From positions 1 to 32,156 of the forward strand of contig AQRW01000173.1 of assembly GCA_000402295.1 (NCBI GenBank): a stretch of DNA of 32,156 nt, given 5' to 3'. This stretch comes from Candidatus Aerophobus profundus SCGC AAA252-L23 (GTDB taxonomy: Bacteria; Aerophobota; Aerophobia; Aerophobales; Aerophobaceae). Shown one piece after another: positions 7,006-15,854 of this stretch (position 1 is its first letter; the number at the start of each line of letters is the position of its first letter). The notes below the pieces were generated by a model. It saw nothing but the letters and a program-made list of their open reading frames with translations. It did not search any database and was not told the origin of the DNA. Position numbers and translations under genes: made by a program.

Positions 7006-8310
7006 CTAAAGTACCAGGTGAAGAATAGATAATCCAAAAATTACCCAGAGAATCAGAGGAATTTTGTCAAATTTTCTTAAGATAATTTTAATCAACACAT
7101 AAAATATGAAGCCGAAGGCCAGACCGCTGCTGATACTGTAAGTCAGAGATATCAGGACAATTACCAGAAAGCAAGGAACAGCGACCTCAAGGTCCTTAAA
7201 ATTAATCTCCCCGATCCGTCTCATCATGAAAAGTCCCACCATAATTAGGGCCGGTGCCGTAGCATAGGAAGGAACCATACCAATTGCCGGGATAAAAACT
7301 AACCCGCTCAGAAAGATAAGTCCGGTAAAAATTGAGGTAAGTCCTGTTCTACCCCCTTCTTCAACTCCACTAACTGATTCAAGATAAGAAGTAGTAGTGG
7401 AGGTTCCCATTATCCCACCAAACATGGTAGCCGCAGCATCAATGGCCAGGAGACGCCCCAATTTAGGGATATTGCCATCCTTATCCACCAGATCTGCTTC
7501 GTAAGCAATAGCTACCAGAGTACCCAGACTATCAAAAAGATCCATAAACATTAGAGAAAAAATTGCCCCGATAAAACTCCATTTCAAGGCTCCCAAAATA
7601 TCCATCTTGAAGGCTATAGGAGAAATATTCACATTGAGAGAAATTAAGGAGCTGGGAAGTTTCACTTTCCCTAAAATTATCGCTACAGTAGTAGCCGAGA
7701 GAATACCAATAAAAAGAGAACCTTTAATTCTCTTCATTTCCAGAATAATCATCACTAACAGACCAAAAAGACCTATAAGCACCTCGCTGTTTATGGACCC
7801 CAAGCCAACCATAGTAGCCTCATTCTTTACTACCAAACCCAGATTGACCAGACCAATAAAGGCGATAAAGACTCCCAGACCCACGGAAATGGAGATCACC
7901 AGGGAATGTGGAACTGATCTGACAATGGCCTGTCTTATTCCCAAGAGAGTCAAAACGAGGAAAAGAAGGCCGGAGAGAAAAACAATCCCCAGAGCAGTTT
8001 CCCAATTTACTATTCCCCCAAGTACTAATGAGTAAGCAAAAAAAGCATTCAGGCCCATACCGGGGGCCATAGCCACGGGAGTATTAGTGAAAATTCCCAC
8101 CACAATGGTGGACACTGCAGTAACCAGGCAGGTAACGGCGATAAGAGCACTTTGGTCCATGCCGGTAGCACCCAGAATTTTCGGGTTAACAAAGGCAATA
8201 TAGGCCATAGTTAAAAAAGTAGTAATACCGGCAATAAGCTCAATTCTTACCGAGCTCTTATATTTTTTTAGTCTAAACAGTTTATCAATTAAACCTATAT
8301 GACCTCTCAT
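7006..8310 (-). CDS. NCS2-family (AzgA-like) purine permease
   Basis: A 434-residue integral membrane transporter with about 12-14 hydrophobic segments. It carries the AzgA/PbuG-type signatures APGMGLNAFFAYS near the N-terminus, FMDLFDSLGTLVAIAYEADL in the middle and GTSTTTSYLESVSGVEEGGRTGLTS after it. These are diagnostic of the nucleobase:cation symporter-2 branch that takes up adenine, guanine or hypoxanthine by proton symport. The exact base cannot be assigned. It is transcribed towards purC, and the 72-base gap between the two convergent stops shows no clear terminator. The start ATG has a poor ribosome site. Proximity to purC suggests shared purine supply, which is inference. Confidence 0.9.
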   Translation of the reverse strand: MRGHIGLIDKLFRLKKYKSSVRIELIAGITTFLTMAYIAFVNPKILGATGMDQSALIAVTCLVTAVSTIVVGIFTNTPVAMAPGMGLNAFFAYSLVLGGIVNWETALGIVFLSGLLFLVLTLLGIRQAIVRSVPHSLVISISVGLGVFIAFIGLVNLGLVVKNEATMVGLGSINSEVLIGLFGLLVMIILEMKRIKGSLFIGILSATTVAIILGKVKLPSSLISLNVNISPIAFKMDILGALKWSFIGAIFSLMFMDLFDSLGTLVAIAYEADLVDKDGNIPKLGRLLAIDAAATMFGGIMGTSTTTSYLESVSGVEEGGRTGLTSIFTGLIFLSGLVFIPAIGMVPSYATAPALIMVGLFMMRRIGEINFKDLEVAVPCFLVIVLISLTYSISSGLAFGFIFYVLIKIILRKFDKIPLILWVIFGLSILHLVL

Positions 8311-8411
8311 TTTCTTAATAGAAAGTTATGAGGTAATTACATCACTTCTCTCAAGATTGGCACAAACTACCGCTGCTACCGCCTCTTGATCATTTTTTCT
8401 TCCTTTTAGTT

Positions 8412-9494
8412 TTATCCTGCCAAAGGATACTTTCCGTACTTTCTGGCAGCTCGATAGAAGGCCAAAATGTTTTCTATGGTTACCTGTGGCTGGATATTAT
8501 GAGCGGGAGCTAATAGAAGCCCTCCTCTCTTTCCCACAGTCTCGATTCTCAGCTTTACTTCTTGCTCTACATCTTCGGGTGTTCCAAAGGGGAGAACCTC
8601 CTGAATATCCACACAACCCCAGAAAGTGAGTTTATCTCCGTAGAGCTTTTTTAGTCTGGCCGGATCCATTGACTTGGGCTGGACAGGATTCAGTATATCC
8701 AGCCCAATTTCTATGAAATCAGGAATTATTGGTTCTATATAGCCATCACTGTGAAAGGCTATTTTGATATCTGGATTAATATCCTTGAATTCACTAAACA
8801 TACGAGCGTACCGGGGCTTCAAAAACTCCCGCCAGAGCTCCGGGCGCATAAGCATACGATCTTGCATCCCGGCGTCATCCCCCACCCAGATAATGTCTAC
8901 CCCCAACTCAATTAGTTTCCTGCCAGCTATTAGAATCCAGGTCATTAACCTATCCAGAAGTTCATTAGTGTAATCCTTGTTAACGAGCATATCCATCATC
9001 AGATTCTCCAGACCCCTTAGATACCAAGCCAGCTCAAACAAAGTGCAGGCTACCCCACCCATAATGGCATATTCGTCCCCGTAGGTGGCGATCATTTTCC
9101 GGCTTCCCTCATATCGTTTCTCATCAGCAAAATCAGGAATATGCAATTTGGACAGGTCGTCATCACCAGCCAGAGGGTGATAGACCATCTCCGTATAGCT
9201 ACCCCCAGTACCATGCCTAAACCACTTCCACCCTATTCCCCACTCATCAGAGTACTCCGAACTCTCCTGAGCATAATAGCTAGTACAGGGTCCAATCCAG
9301 GTAATTAGAAAATCATGGTCCATCTTAATCTCCAAAGCTCCCACTCCTGCTTGATAAATACCAATTTGGGAGGTATTCAGCCCGAGATGGGCCAGCAAAT
9401 TTTTTTCCGCCTCAGGAGTGTACCAGGCACAGACAGGTACACGATCAGGCTCTTGATGATTTATGGCCGCCAGAGTTCGTTCTTTGTGCGTCAC
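8412..9494 (-). CDS. Uroporphyrinogen decarboxylase (URO-D) superfamily protein, methyltransferase-like
   Basis: A 360-residue TIM-barrel protein of the URO-D superfamily. It starts at GTG behind the strong site AAAGGAGGAG, with the family N-terminus TLAAINHQEPDRVPV. True HemE arginine signatures are not evident. Instead it has possible zinc ligands, H248 (AFHSDG), C294 (FWGCVD) and H332 (APAHNIQ), and an acidic pair D206-D207 (WVGDDAG), as in corrinoid-dependent methyltransferase relatives (MtaA/MtgB-like). A methyl-transfer or demethylation role is therefore likelier than haem synthesis. No corrinoid-binding protein or partner methyltransferase is adjacent, so the substrate is open. It reads divergently from the Lon-like gene across a gap of about 295 bases. 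Confidence 0.85.
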   Translation of the reverse strand: MTHKERTLAAINHQEPDRVPVCAWYTPEAEKNLLAHLGLNTSQIGIYQAGVGALEIKMDHDFLITWIGPCTSYYAQESSEYSDEWGIGWKWFRHGTGGSYTEMVYHPLAGDDDLSKLHIPDFADEKRYEGSRKMIATYGDEYAIMGGVACTLFELAWYLRGLENLMMDMLVNKDYTNELLDRLMTWILIAGRKLIELGVDIIWVGDDAGMQDRMLMRPELWREFLKPRYARMFSEFKDINPDIKIAFHSDGYIEPIIPDFIEIGLDILNPVQPKSMDPARLKKLYGDKLTFWGCVDIQEVLPFGTPEDVEQEVKLRIETVGKRGGLLLAPAHNIQPQVTIENILAFYRAARKYGKYPLAG

Positions 9495-9722
9495 TTACTC
9501 CTCCTTTAATTTATACCTTCCTCTTGCCCCTTGTCAGCCGATTTGAATACTTGACCCAGGGTTCAATAATCCCTTTTTCAGAATTATGTGTTTATTAAGA
9601 AAAACAGGTGTCAACTATCCGGATAAAATATGCCCCCATCACCCCAAAATCATTATAACCAAGATTTAAATATTCGTCCAACAAACGCAGACCATAAAAG
9701 ACAGTCGAAAACAGAGTTTATC

Positions 9723-9750
9723 TTGACTAGTCAGTGTTTTTAAGTATCCT
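9723..9750 (+). promoter_or_regulatory. Possible promoter with palindromic operator for the Lon-like gene
   Basis: TTGACT (9723-9728) and TATCCT (9745-9750) have 16-base spacing. The 10-base perfect palindrome TGACTAGTCA (9724-9733) overlaps the -35 box, a natural position for a repressor. The rest of the 295-base divergent gap (9495-9789) is AT-rich and shows another palindrome, TATCCGGATA (9616-9625), but no gene. Confidence 0.35.
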
Positions 9751-9789
9751 GGAGGTAGACCACCGAGCAAGCTAAAAAGGAGGATCAAC

Positions 9790-12201
9790 TTGAATAATTA
9801 TGAGGTTGGCCCCGAAAGTCTAAGGAAGTTTTATTCTCTGGATGATTTTCCCTGGAACACCACCAAGGATATTCCCCAGACCAGAGAAATCGTCGGTCAA
9901 GAGAGAGGAGTAAACTCCATTTTATTTGGACTAAATATGAACAGTGCTGGCTACAACATCTATGTGACCGGGATGAGAAATACAGGAAGAAGAACTTCGG
10001 TAAATGAGATTCTCCAGAAAGTAGCTTCCAAGCGAAGAGTACCTGATGATTGGTTTTGCATCTATAACTTCCAGGATCCGGACAGACCCGGGGTAATTCA
10101 CCTACCCCCCGGGCAGGGCAAAGTCTTCAGGGAAGATATGAGACATTTGATTTATCACCTGAGGATTGACTTGCCTAAAAGATTTCAGAGTGAAGAATAC
10201 GATAAGCAGAAAAAGGCTATCACAAAAAGATTTACCGATCAGAAAAAAGAACTTTTCTCCCGGCTGGAAAAGAAAGCCAGAGAAAACAGGCTGGGTATTG
10301 CCAGAACAACGCTGGGATTTTCCCCCGTTCCCCTCAAAGAAGATGGAACGCCTCTAAGTAAAGAAGAATATCAGGGTCTCTCTGAGGAAGAAAAGAAAAA
10401 AATAGAAAGCAAAATTAGTATTCTCCAGGAAGAAATACAGAAAGCCTTCCAACAAATAGAACTTTTGGAGAGAGAGTCTCAGGAAAAACTGGATGAATTC
10501 AATAAAAAATTAGCTTCTTCGATAGTAGAATCTCGAATAAGAATTCTCAGAGATAAATACGAACCGTTCCCGGATTTGTTGGAATACCTGACGGAAGTTA
10601 AAGGCGATGTTACTCAAAACATTGATATCTTTTTAGACAAAGAGAAGAAAAAGACTCTTTCTTTGGAAACAAGGCTATCGGCCTCCTCTCCTTTCACCAA
10701 GTACCAGGTCAATGTGATAATAGATAATTCCGGGTTAAAACATGCTCCAGTAATTGAACAAAATAACCCCACCTACAATAATATGTTTGGAACCATTGAA
10801 CGGGTGGCTCACTTAGGAGGTTATATTACTGATTTCACTCGCATAAAGACCGGCTCCGTGGCCAGAGCTAATGGGGGCTATCTTGTGGTTGACGCCCTGA
10901 AAGTTCTCACTAATCCCTTCGTTTGGGATGCCTTAAAAAGAACTCTGAGAGAAAAACGGGTAAGAACAGAGGACATCACCCAACAGTACGGATTTATCAG
11001 CACTACTGGCCTTAGACCCAATCCCATCCCTCTGGATATTAAGGTAGTGATGGTGGGGAGTGCCACCATTTTTGAGCTATTACACCTTCATGACGAGGAC
11101 TTTCAAAAAATATTCAAGGTAAGAGCTGATTTTGATTATGAATCTTCTATCAACGAGGATAACATAAGAAAATGTACCCAGTTTATCTGTAAAATATGCA
11201 ATGAAGAGAAATTACCCCATTGTGATAAATCGGGTATGTCAGCTATACTGGGGTACTCTTCTCGCCTGGCTGAGAATCAGGAAAAACTTTCTCTGCAATT
11301 TGGCAAAATTGCTGATTTGTTGAGAGAAGCAAGTTTCTTTGCCCAAAAGGACCACCATCCTTACATCTCCAGCCATTATGTAGAAAAAGCCGTAGAGGAG
11401 CAAGAATACCGCAGCAGCTTGCTCAAAGATAAAGTTCAGGAAATGATTGAGAGAAACTTTATCCTGATTGATGTAAAAGGAGAAAAAGTTGGCCAGGTTA
11501 ACGGACTATCCATCTACAATTACGGAAATTTTATGTTCGGTAAGCCCACCAGGGTTACTGCCCAAACATTTATGGGAGACAAAGGAGTGGTGCATATTGA
11601 CCGGGATGTCAAACTAAGTGGGAAAACTCACAATAAGGGAGTTATGATTATCTCCGGTTACCTGGGAGGAAAGTTTGGCACCCACATACCCCTGGCTCTC
11701 TCGGCCAGTCTAACTTTTGAGCAAAGTTACTCTTATGTAGAAGGGGACAGTGCTTCCTCTACTGAATTATTGGCTATTCTCTCCAGCTTAGCCAATGTCC
11801 CGGTTAAACAAGGAATTGCTGTAACGGGATCAGTTAACCAAAAAGGAGAAATTCAGCCTATTGGGGGAGTGAATAAGAAAATTGAGGGCTTCTTCGAAGT
11901 ATGTCAAGCTAAGGGCCTGACCGGAGAACAAGGAGTGATTATTCCTAAGAGCAACCTCAAGAATCTGATGCTCAAGAACGAGATAATTGAGGCAGTTAAA
12001 GAGGGTAAGTTTCACCTCTGGGCCATTTCTACCATTGATCAAGGTATAGAGATTCTCACCGGGGTACCGGTCAGGGAAAGACAGAAAGATGGTAGTTTCC
12101 CTAAAGGAACCATAAACCGGAGGGTAGAGGACCAACTCAGGTATCTTCTTGTAGAAGCCGAAAAAATAAAGGAACAAATTAAGACCTTGGTGAAAAAGTA
12201 A
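9790..12201 (+). CDS. ATP-dependent Lon-like protease, AAA_32/YcbZ type
   Basis: A large cytosolic AAA+ protease of the Lon-related YcbZ class (AAA_32 domain plus Lon proteolytic domain), 803 residues. The start is TTG at 9790, fixed by AAAAAGGAGG. Residues 1-100 hold a degenerate nucleotide loop (VTGMRNTGRRTS). Residues of about 130-260 are highly charged and probably coiled-coil. After the ATPase core the C-terminal protease domain carries the catalytic dyad: Ser654 in EGDSASSTEL and Lys697 in GGVNKKIEGFF. The P-loop has arginine in place of the usual lysine, as in some family members. A role in turnover of damaged or specific proteins follows from the family. The gene stands alone, with the SHOCT genes converging on it. 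Confidence 0.9.
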   Translation: MNNYEVGPESLRKFYSLDDFPWNTTKDIPQTREIVGQERGVNSILFGLNMNSAGYNIYVTGMRNTGRRTSVNEILQKVASKRRVPDDWFCIYNFQDPDRPGVIHLPPGQGKVFREDMRHLIYHLRIDLPKRFQSEEYDKQKKAITKRFTDQKKELFSRLEKKARENRLGIARTTLGFSPVPLKEDGTPLSKEEYQGLSEEEKKKIESKISILQEEIQKAFQQIELLERESQEKLDEFNKKLASSIVESRIRILRDKYEPFPDLLEYLTEVKGDVTQNIDIFLDKEKKKTLSLETRLSASSPFTKYQVNVIIDNSGLKHAPVIEQNNPTYNNMFGTIERVAHLGGYITDFTRIKTGSVARANGGYLVVDALKVLTNPFVWDALKRTLREKRVRTEDITQQYGFISTTGLRPNPIPLDIKVVMVGSATIFELLHLHDEDFQKIFKVRADFDYESSINEDNIRKCTQFICKICNEEKLPHCDKSGMSAILGYSSRLAENQEKLSLQFGKIADLLREASFFAQKDHHPYISSHYVEKAVEEQEYRSSLLKDKVQEMIERNFILIDVKGEKVGQVNGLSIYNYGNFMFGKPTRVTAQTFMGDKGVVHIDRDVKLSGKTHNKGVMIISGYLGGKFGTHIPLALSASLTFEQSYSYVEGDSASSTELLAILSSLANVPVKQGIAVTGSVNQKGEIQPIGGVNKKIEGFFEVCQAKGLTGEQGVIIPKSNLKNLMLKNEIIEAVKEGKFHLWAISTIDQGIEILTGVPVRERQKDGSFPKGTINRRVEDQLRYLLVEAEKIKEQIKTLVKK

Positions 12202-12268
12202 ACCGGGTCAGGTGATGACATTCACATTCCGAGAAACAAGTGGGGGAGAATAAATCTGGATCTAAATA

Positions 12269-13183
12269 TTACTCCTCGGATAGTTCACCTTTCATTCTCT
12301 CAAAATCTTCCTTACTGATCTCACCTCGGACATATCGCTCCTTGAGGATTTCCAGAGGAAGCTCTGGCGGAACAGAAGTTTGGACCTGATTAATAATTCT
12401 TTCCAGTTGAGACTCCCAATGCTCGTGGGTGTCAAAATGGACATTACCATCATGAAAGAGGACATAAGACCACCAGATAGTCCATCCCGGGACAATGAAT
12501 GTCAAAACGATATAAAGAACCATATTCCGGGAATACAGAGGATACAGGATTGCTGGATCAAAGGAAACCCCCTTTTCCTCGAGTTTGTGGGACACCCGGC
12601 GGAAGAACTCCTGCTCCCCCTGCTCGTGAAAATAGTAATCCACGGTAAGCCAGTACCAGGCCACCAGGGTAAGGATGAATCCTACCAGCGGGATAGTCCA
12701 AGAAAGGTAATTAAAAACAACCCAGAGAACAAAAAAACCTGTACCACGGTGTTGTTCCCGGATACTCAAATGGGTATCCGACCAGGTCAAATCCTCCACA
12801 TCAATCTTATATTTTTCCTTCAGCCAGCGAGAAAGTCTGAGTTTGAGCCGTTTGGCTCGCTCAATATGCTCATTTCTTCTCTTATAAAGCTGCCACTGGT
12901 ACCACCAATAAATAATGGAGAGAGCAACAGCAACTACAATCAATCCAATCACCCATCCGGCCAGGGCAAAGAAAGACCAGGGATAAGAGGAGGATTGGAA
13001 ACCAAAAGGAAATTCTCGATAGGGGAAAAACTCCGGAATCCGAGCAACCAGAGAAATCACCATGGTAACAGCTATGACGACCATCAGAGCTATCAGAGCG
13101 ACCATAATTATCAAATAGGCGCCGAATGACAACCGCTGGTCAGTCAATCTTCTTTGTCTTAATTCAGGAATACTACACTTCAT
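12269..13183 (-). CDS. Multi-pass membrane protein with C-terminal SHOCT domain
   Basis: A protein of about 304 residues with roughly five hydrophobic segments: one pair near the N-terminus, two around the GFFVLWVVFNYLSW region and one before the C-terminus. Charged cytoplasmic stretches lie between them. The last 30 residues form a SHOCT domain (LKERYVRGEISKEDFERMKGEL), a short helical module often found at the ends of membrane or oligomerising proteins. The start is taken at ATG 13183 because AAAGGAGG sits seven bases before it; the GTG at 13204 that extends the frame lies upstream of that site and overlaps the previous stop. Function is unknown. It is co-directional with a smaller SHOCT protein ending 17 bases upstream, so the two are likely one operon. 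Confidence 0.75.
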   Translation of the reverse strand: MKCSIPELRQRRLTDQRLSFGAYLIIMVALIALMVVIAVTMVISLVARIPEFFPYREFPFGFQSSSYPWSFFALAGWVIGLIVVAVALSIIYWWYQWQLYKRRNEHIERAKRLKLRLSRWLKEKYKIDVEDLTWSDTHLSIREQHRGTGFFVLWVVFNYLSWTIPLVGFILTLVAWYWLTVDYYFHEQGEQEFFRRVSHKLEEKGVSFDPAILYPLYSRNMVLYIVLTFIVPGWTIWWSYVLFHDGNVHFDTHEHWESQLERIINQVQTSVPPELPLEILKERYVRGEISKEDFERMKGELSEE

Positions 13184-13200
13184 AAGCGATCCTCCTTTCT

Positions 13201-13491
13201 TCACTTCCCAGTAAGATCAGCCTTCCTTTTCTCAAATTCCTCCTTACTTATCTCACCCCGGGCATAGAGTCTTTTAAGTTCCTCCAGCTCTTCTTTGCGA
13301 TAACTTCGCCTATGCCACCGTTCAGGATTACACCAGGAGCCCCAATTCTTCCACTGAGTGACGATGGTAGCTCCTACGGCGATAAGAATAAGGGCCCAGG
13401 AAATCCCCCAAATATTCCCCGCTATAGGAACCCCCAAAGTCTTGAGAAGTAGAAGAACCCCGATAACGATAATAATCAAGCCGAACCACAT
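13201..13491 (-). CDS. Small membrane protein, LiaI/LiaF-like TM pair plus SHOCT domain
   Basis: A 96-residue protein. Two transmembrane helices (about residues 2-20 and 27-46) with a GVPIAGNIWGISW turn resemble the LiaI/LiaF-like membrane module. A basic linker follows, then a SHOCT domain (LKRLYARGEISKEEFEKRKADL). The start ATG is well supported by GAGGAGG. It precedes the larger SHOCT membrane protein in the same transcript, and the two SHOCT tails are very alike, which suggests they interact or share a partner. LiaI/LiaF-type proteins take part in envelope-stress sensing, but that role here is only an analogy. Confidence 0.75.
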   Translation of the reverse strand: MWFGLIIIVIGVLLLLKTLGVPIAGNIWGISWALILIAVGATIVTQWKNWGSWCNPERWHRRSYRKEELEELKRLYARGEISKEEFEKRKADLTGK

Positions 13492-13652
13492 TGGCCAACC
13501 TCCTCACTCTAAGTTACTGGTATTCGGAACAAACACTCTATGTAAATCAACATCATCCTTTTTTTACCTTTCTTCCAATTCTATTCTACTAAAAAACCCC
13601 TAGACTGACAAGCCTCTTTGCTCTCTAACAACAAAGCACCCTTTTCCGACTC

Positions 13653-13680
13653 TTAACATTTCCCTCAGTTCTGGTAAGAT
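13653..13680 (+). promoter_or_regulatory. Possible promoter for the PAS-HD-GYP gene
   Basis: TTAACA (13653-13658) and TAAGAT (13675-13680) are 16 bases apart, about 42 bases before the ATG of the PAS-HD-GYP gene. A ribosome-site-like AAAGGAAA lies between. Found by eye only. Confidence 0.4.
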
Positions 13681-13721
13681 ATGAAGGGAAAAGAAAATGA
13701 GTAAAGGAAATTTTTTAGCCA

Positions 13722-14933
13722 ATGGAAAGAGAAAAGCAAGTAAAGCACCGGAAACCCATCTCATTAGTTGAGCTGAAATGGGTAGCATTCGGATTGGCTG
13801 CCTGGGCTATTTTTGGCTTGCAGTTATACTATTTTTACTTCCGTTCCCTCCCTTTTATGGACACCCTGGTAAGCCAGATTATTAGAATCATCGTAATATT
13901 CATTGTAATCGAGGTATTTTTCCGAATCCTCACTAGAAAGGAACATCAGCTCAAGCAATCCGAGGAGAAATATAGAAATCTGGTGGAAAACGCTGCTTCC
14001 GGTATTGTGATGCTTGATTTAAATAGCCTCATTCTGGAAGCCAACGAAGCTTTTGCCTCTATGCTTGGCTACAATAGAAAAGAATTACTTGGCCGTTCCT
14101 TTGATTCTTTTGTCTGCCAAGAGGACTTGCCCAAAATAAAGGAAGGATTAAAGGTCTTGCAGGGGAAAACTTTTCTAAAAAACCAGGAGTTGAAACTGCG
14201 AACCAGCCAAAATAAGGAAATTGTGGTGGAAAGAGATCTCTCCTTATTGACAGATACTGAGGGGAAACCTTACGCCTTCACCGGCATTGTTAGAGATATC
14301 ACCTTAAGGAAAGAACTAAAGAAACAACTGGAAGAGGACTTCACGGCTACGGTGGAAACCTTGGCCGATCTGGAGGAACTAAAGGACCCCTACAGCACTG
14401 GTCATTCTGAACGGGTAAGAAAGTTAGCTGAGGCAGTAGCCCAAAAAATGAATCTGGATGATAATCAAGTCAAAGATATTCGTATGGCTGCGGCCCTGCA
14501 CGATATGGGTAAGGTAATAATTTCGGAATCAATATTAAATAAGCCTACCAGTCTCACCGGCCAGGAAATGCAGCTAATAAGAAAACACCCCTCGGCTATC
14601 GCCGAGGCCCTCAACCATATCCCCAGATCCGGCCAGGTAAGTAGAATAATAAAGTATCATCATGAAAGGTACGATGGTAGGATGAATGCGGATTTCCCCG
14701 GGTATCCCGGTGAGTTAAGAGGAGAAGAAATCCCCCTTGGCTCAAGAATAATCAAGGTGGTAGATGTCTTTGACACTATGACTTCGATTAGACCTTACCG
14801 ACCTGCTCGTTCTCAGAAGGAAACTATAGAGGAATTAAAAAATGGTGCGGGAACCCGTTATGACGAAAAAATCGTTAGAGTTTTGCTGGAAATTCTAAAC
14901 ACTCCCAAGAGGAGAAATAATTCCCCAAAGTAG
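13722..14933 (+). CDS. Membrane-anchored PAS sensor with HD-GYP-type phosphodiesterase domain
   Basis: A 403-residue signalling protein. Two transmembrane helices (about 18-39 and 50-69) are followed by a PAS domain (about 78-198, starting SEEKYRNLVENAASGI and ending VRDITLRKE) and an HD-GYP domain (about 205-395). The metal-binding HD pair is H260-D261 (ALHDMGKV), with HHERYDG at 313-319 and DVFDTMTSIRPYRPA at 348-362. HD-GYP enzymes degrade cyclic di-GMP or related dinucleotides. The signature is odd: seven extra residues (RMNADFP) separate DG from GYP, where most members read DGxGYP. The sensed signal is unknown and no partner regulator is adjacent. Confidence 0.88.
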   Translation: MEREKQVKHRKPISLVELKWVAFGLAAWAIFGLQLYYFYFRSLPFMDTLVSQIIRIIVIFIVIEVFFRILTRKEHQLKQSEEKYRNLVENAASGIVMLDLNSLILEANEAFASMLGYNRKELLGRSFDSFVCQEDLPKIKEGLKVLQGKTFLKNQELKLRTSQNKEIVVERDLSLLTDTEGKPYAFTGIVRDITLRKELKKQLEEDFTATVETLADLEELKDPYSTGHSERVRKLAEAVAQKMNLDDNQVKDIRMAAALHDMGKVIISESILNKPTSLTGQEMQLIRKHPSAIAEALNHIPRSGQVSRIIKYHHERYDGRMNADFPGYPGELRGEEIPLGSRIIKVVDVFDTMTSIRPYRPARSQKETIEELKNGAGTRYDEKIVRVLLEILNTPKRRNNSPK

Positions 14934-14964
14934 AAGGGACTTTTATCTTTCCCCAGTGAGAGAC

Positions 14965-15531
14965 TTAATTTAGTTGGTTAAAACGAAACTTGACTGCACC
15001 GTAGCTTTTCCACTCTCTTATCTTTTCTTTAAACTGCCCCCTACCGTTATTTATGAACCAGGTAATCCCTCTCATATCCTCAAGACAAATATCGGGATAG
15101 CCATCTGCATTTTTATCCTCAACTCTCACCCTCAGTCCTACTGGCTTTAGAGGTATAACCATCTCCAACCCCAAAGAAGTCTGTAACGTACTGGAGATAC
15201 TCAGGGAAGCTTTAGTAGTGGATGCCTTCACCTCGCTAATATAGCATTTCTGATACCTCTCGTCCCCTGAGTTCAGAAATACAAGAAGCCTGTCCATTTT
15301 TCTGTTGATGGCTACTATATCTTCTCTCCCATTACTATCCAGGTCGACAAATATCGGAGATAAACTAATTCTTCGGATATATTCCAGGGTAAGAGGCCGA
15401 TTTAGAGACCCGAAGATTAAAACCAACAGGATAGCACCAATTAAGAAAACGCCCAGGTCGTAGACTCTGTGGATGTGTTCCTTAGGCTTCTTATTTGGTT
15501 TAACAAAATGCCTTAATTGCCGGGTAAACAT
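14965..15531 (-). CDS. Membrane-anchored FG-GAP/VCBS-like repeat protein
   Basis: A 188-residue protein with a basic cytoplasmic N-terminus, one hydrophobic anchor (about residues 27-44) and an outside domain carrying two calcium-loop-like motifs, DLDSNGREDIV and DKNADGYPDIC. Such D-x-D/N-x-DG loops are typical of FG-GAP/VCBS beta-propeller blades. Only two blades are visible, so it is far shorter than a full propeller and may be a fragment or a minimal member. Function is unknown. Its promoter region abuts the end of the IS element, and its 3' end converges on the PAS-HD-GYP gene 31 bases away. Confidence 0.6.
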   Translation of the reverse strand: MFTRQLRHFVKPNKKPKEHIHRVYDLGVFLIGAILLVLIFGSLNRPLTLEYIRRISLSPIFVDLDSNGREDIVAINRKMDRLLVFLNSGDERYQKCYISEVKASTTKASLSISSTLQTSLGLEMVIPLKPVGLRVRVEDKNADGYPDICLEDMRGITWFINNGRGQFKEKIREWKSYGAVKFRFNQLN

Positions 15532-15607
15532 CCCTCAAAACCTCTTAGTAAAAATCACCTTTTGCCCTCACAGACATAATTCTCAAATAAGATCAAGACT
15601 GCTATAC

Positions 15608-15635
15608 ATAATAGCTTATACTCGATCAATGGCAA
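15608..15635 (-). promoter_or_regulatory. Possible promoter of the FG-GAP-like gene, next to the IS end
   Basis: On the minus strand TTGCCA (15635-15630) and TATTAT (15613-15608) are 16 bases apart, upstream of the ATG at 15531. The IS terminus begins only 9 bases before the -35 box, so the insertion has replaced everything normally upstream of it. Confidence 0.4.
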
Positions 15636-15644
15636 GTGCCTCCA

Positions 15645-15660
15645 CTGAGAAATTGAAAGT
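15645..15660 (+). repeat. Left terminal inverted repeat of the IS
   Basis: CTGAGAAATTGAAAGT. It pairs with the right end at 14 of 16 positions and recurs perfectly as the terminus of the solo end at 3812-3827, which fixes this boundary. Confidence 0.85.
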
Positions 15661-15854
15661 AGATTACCATATTGGGCCATGGAGAGAAAAATGAGAAAAA
15701 ACAAGAGCCTAATCAGAGGTCAACTCAGATAAAAGTATAAGCTACCTAGATTTTACCTCTCTGTAAGTGTTCATTTGGCCCAGGGGCTCACCAAAAAGCA
15801 CTACCCACCCTTCTTCTACCTTTACCTTCCCTTGTAAAAATGAGTGAATGAGGA

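Noticed and set aside
12380..13129. A 249-codon open frame on the plus strand
   Set aside because: It lies wholly antisense to the SHOCT membrane protein, has no ribosome site or recognisable motif, and its translation is a low-complexity Pro/Asn/His-rich mirror of the real gene.
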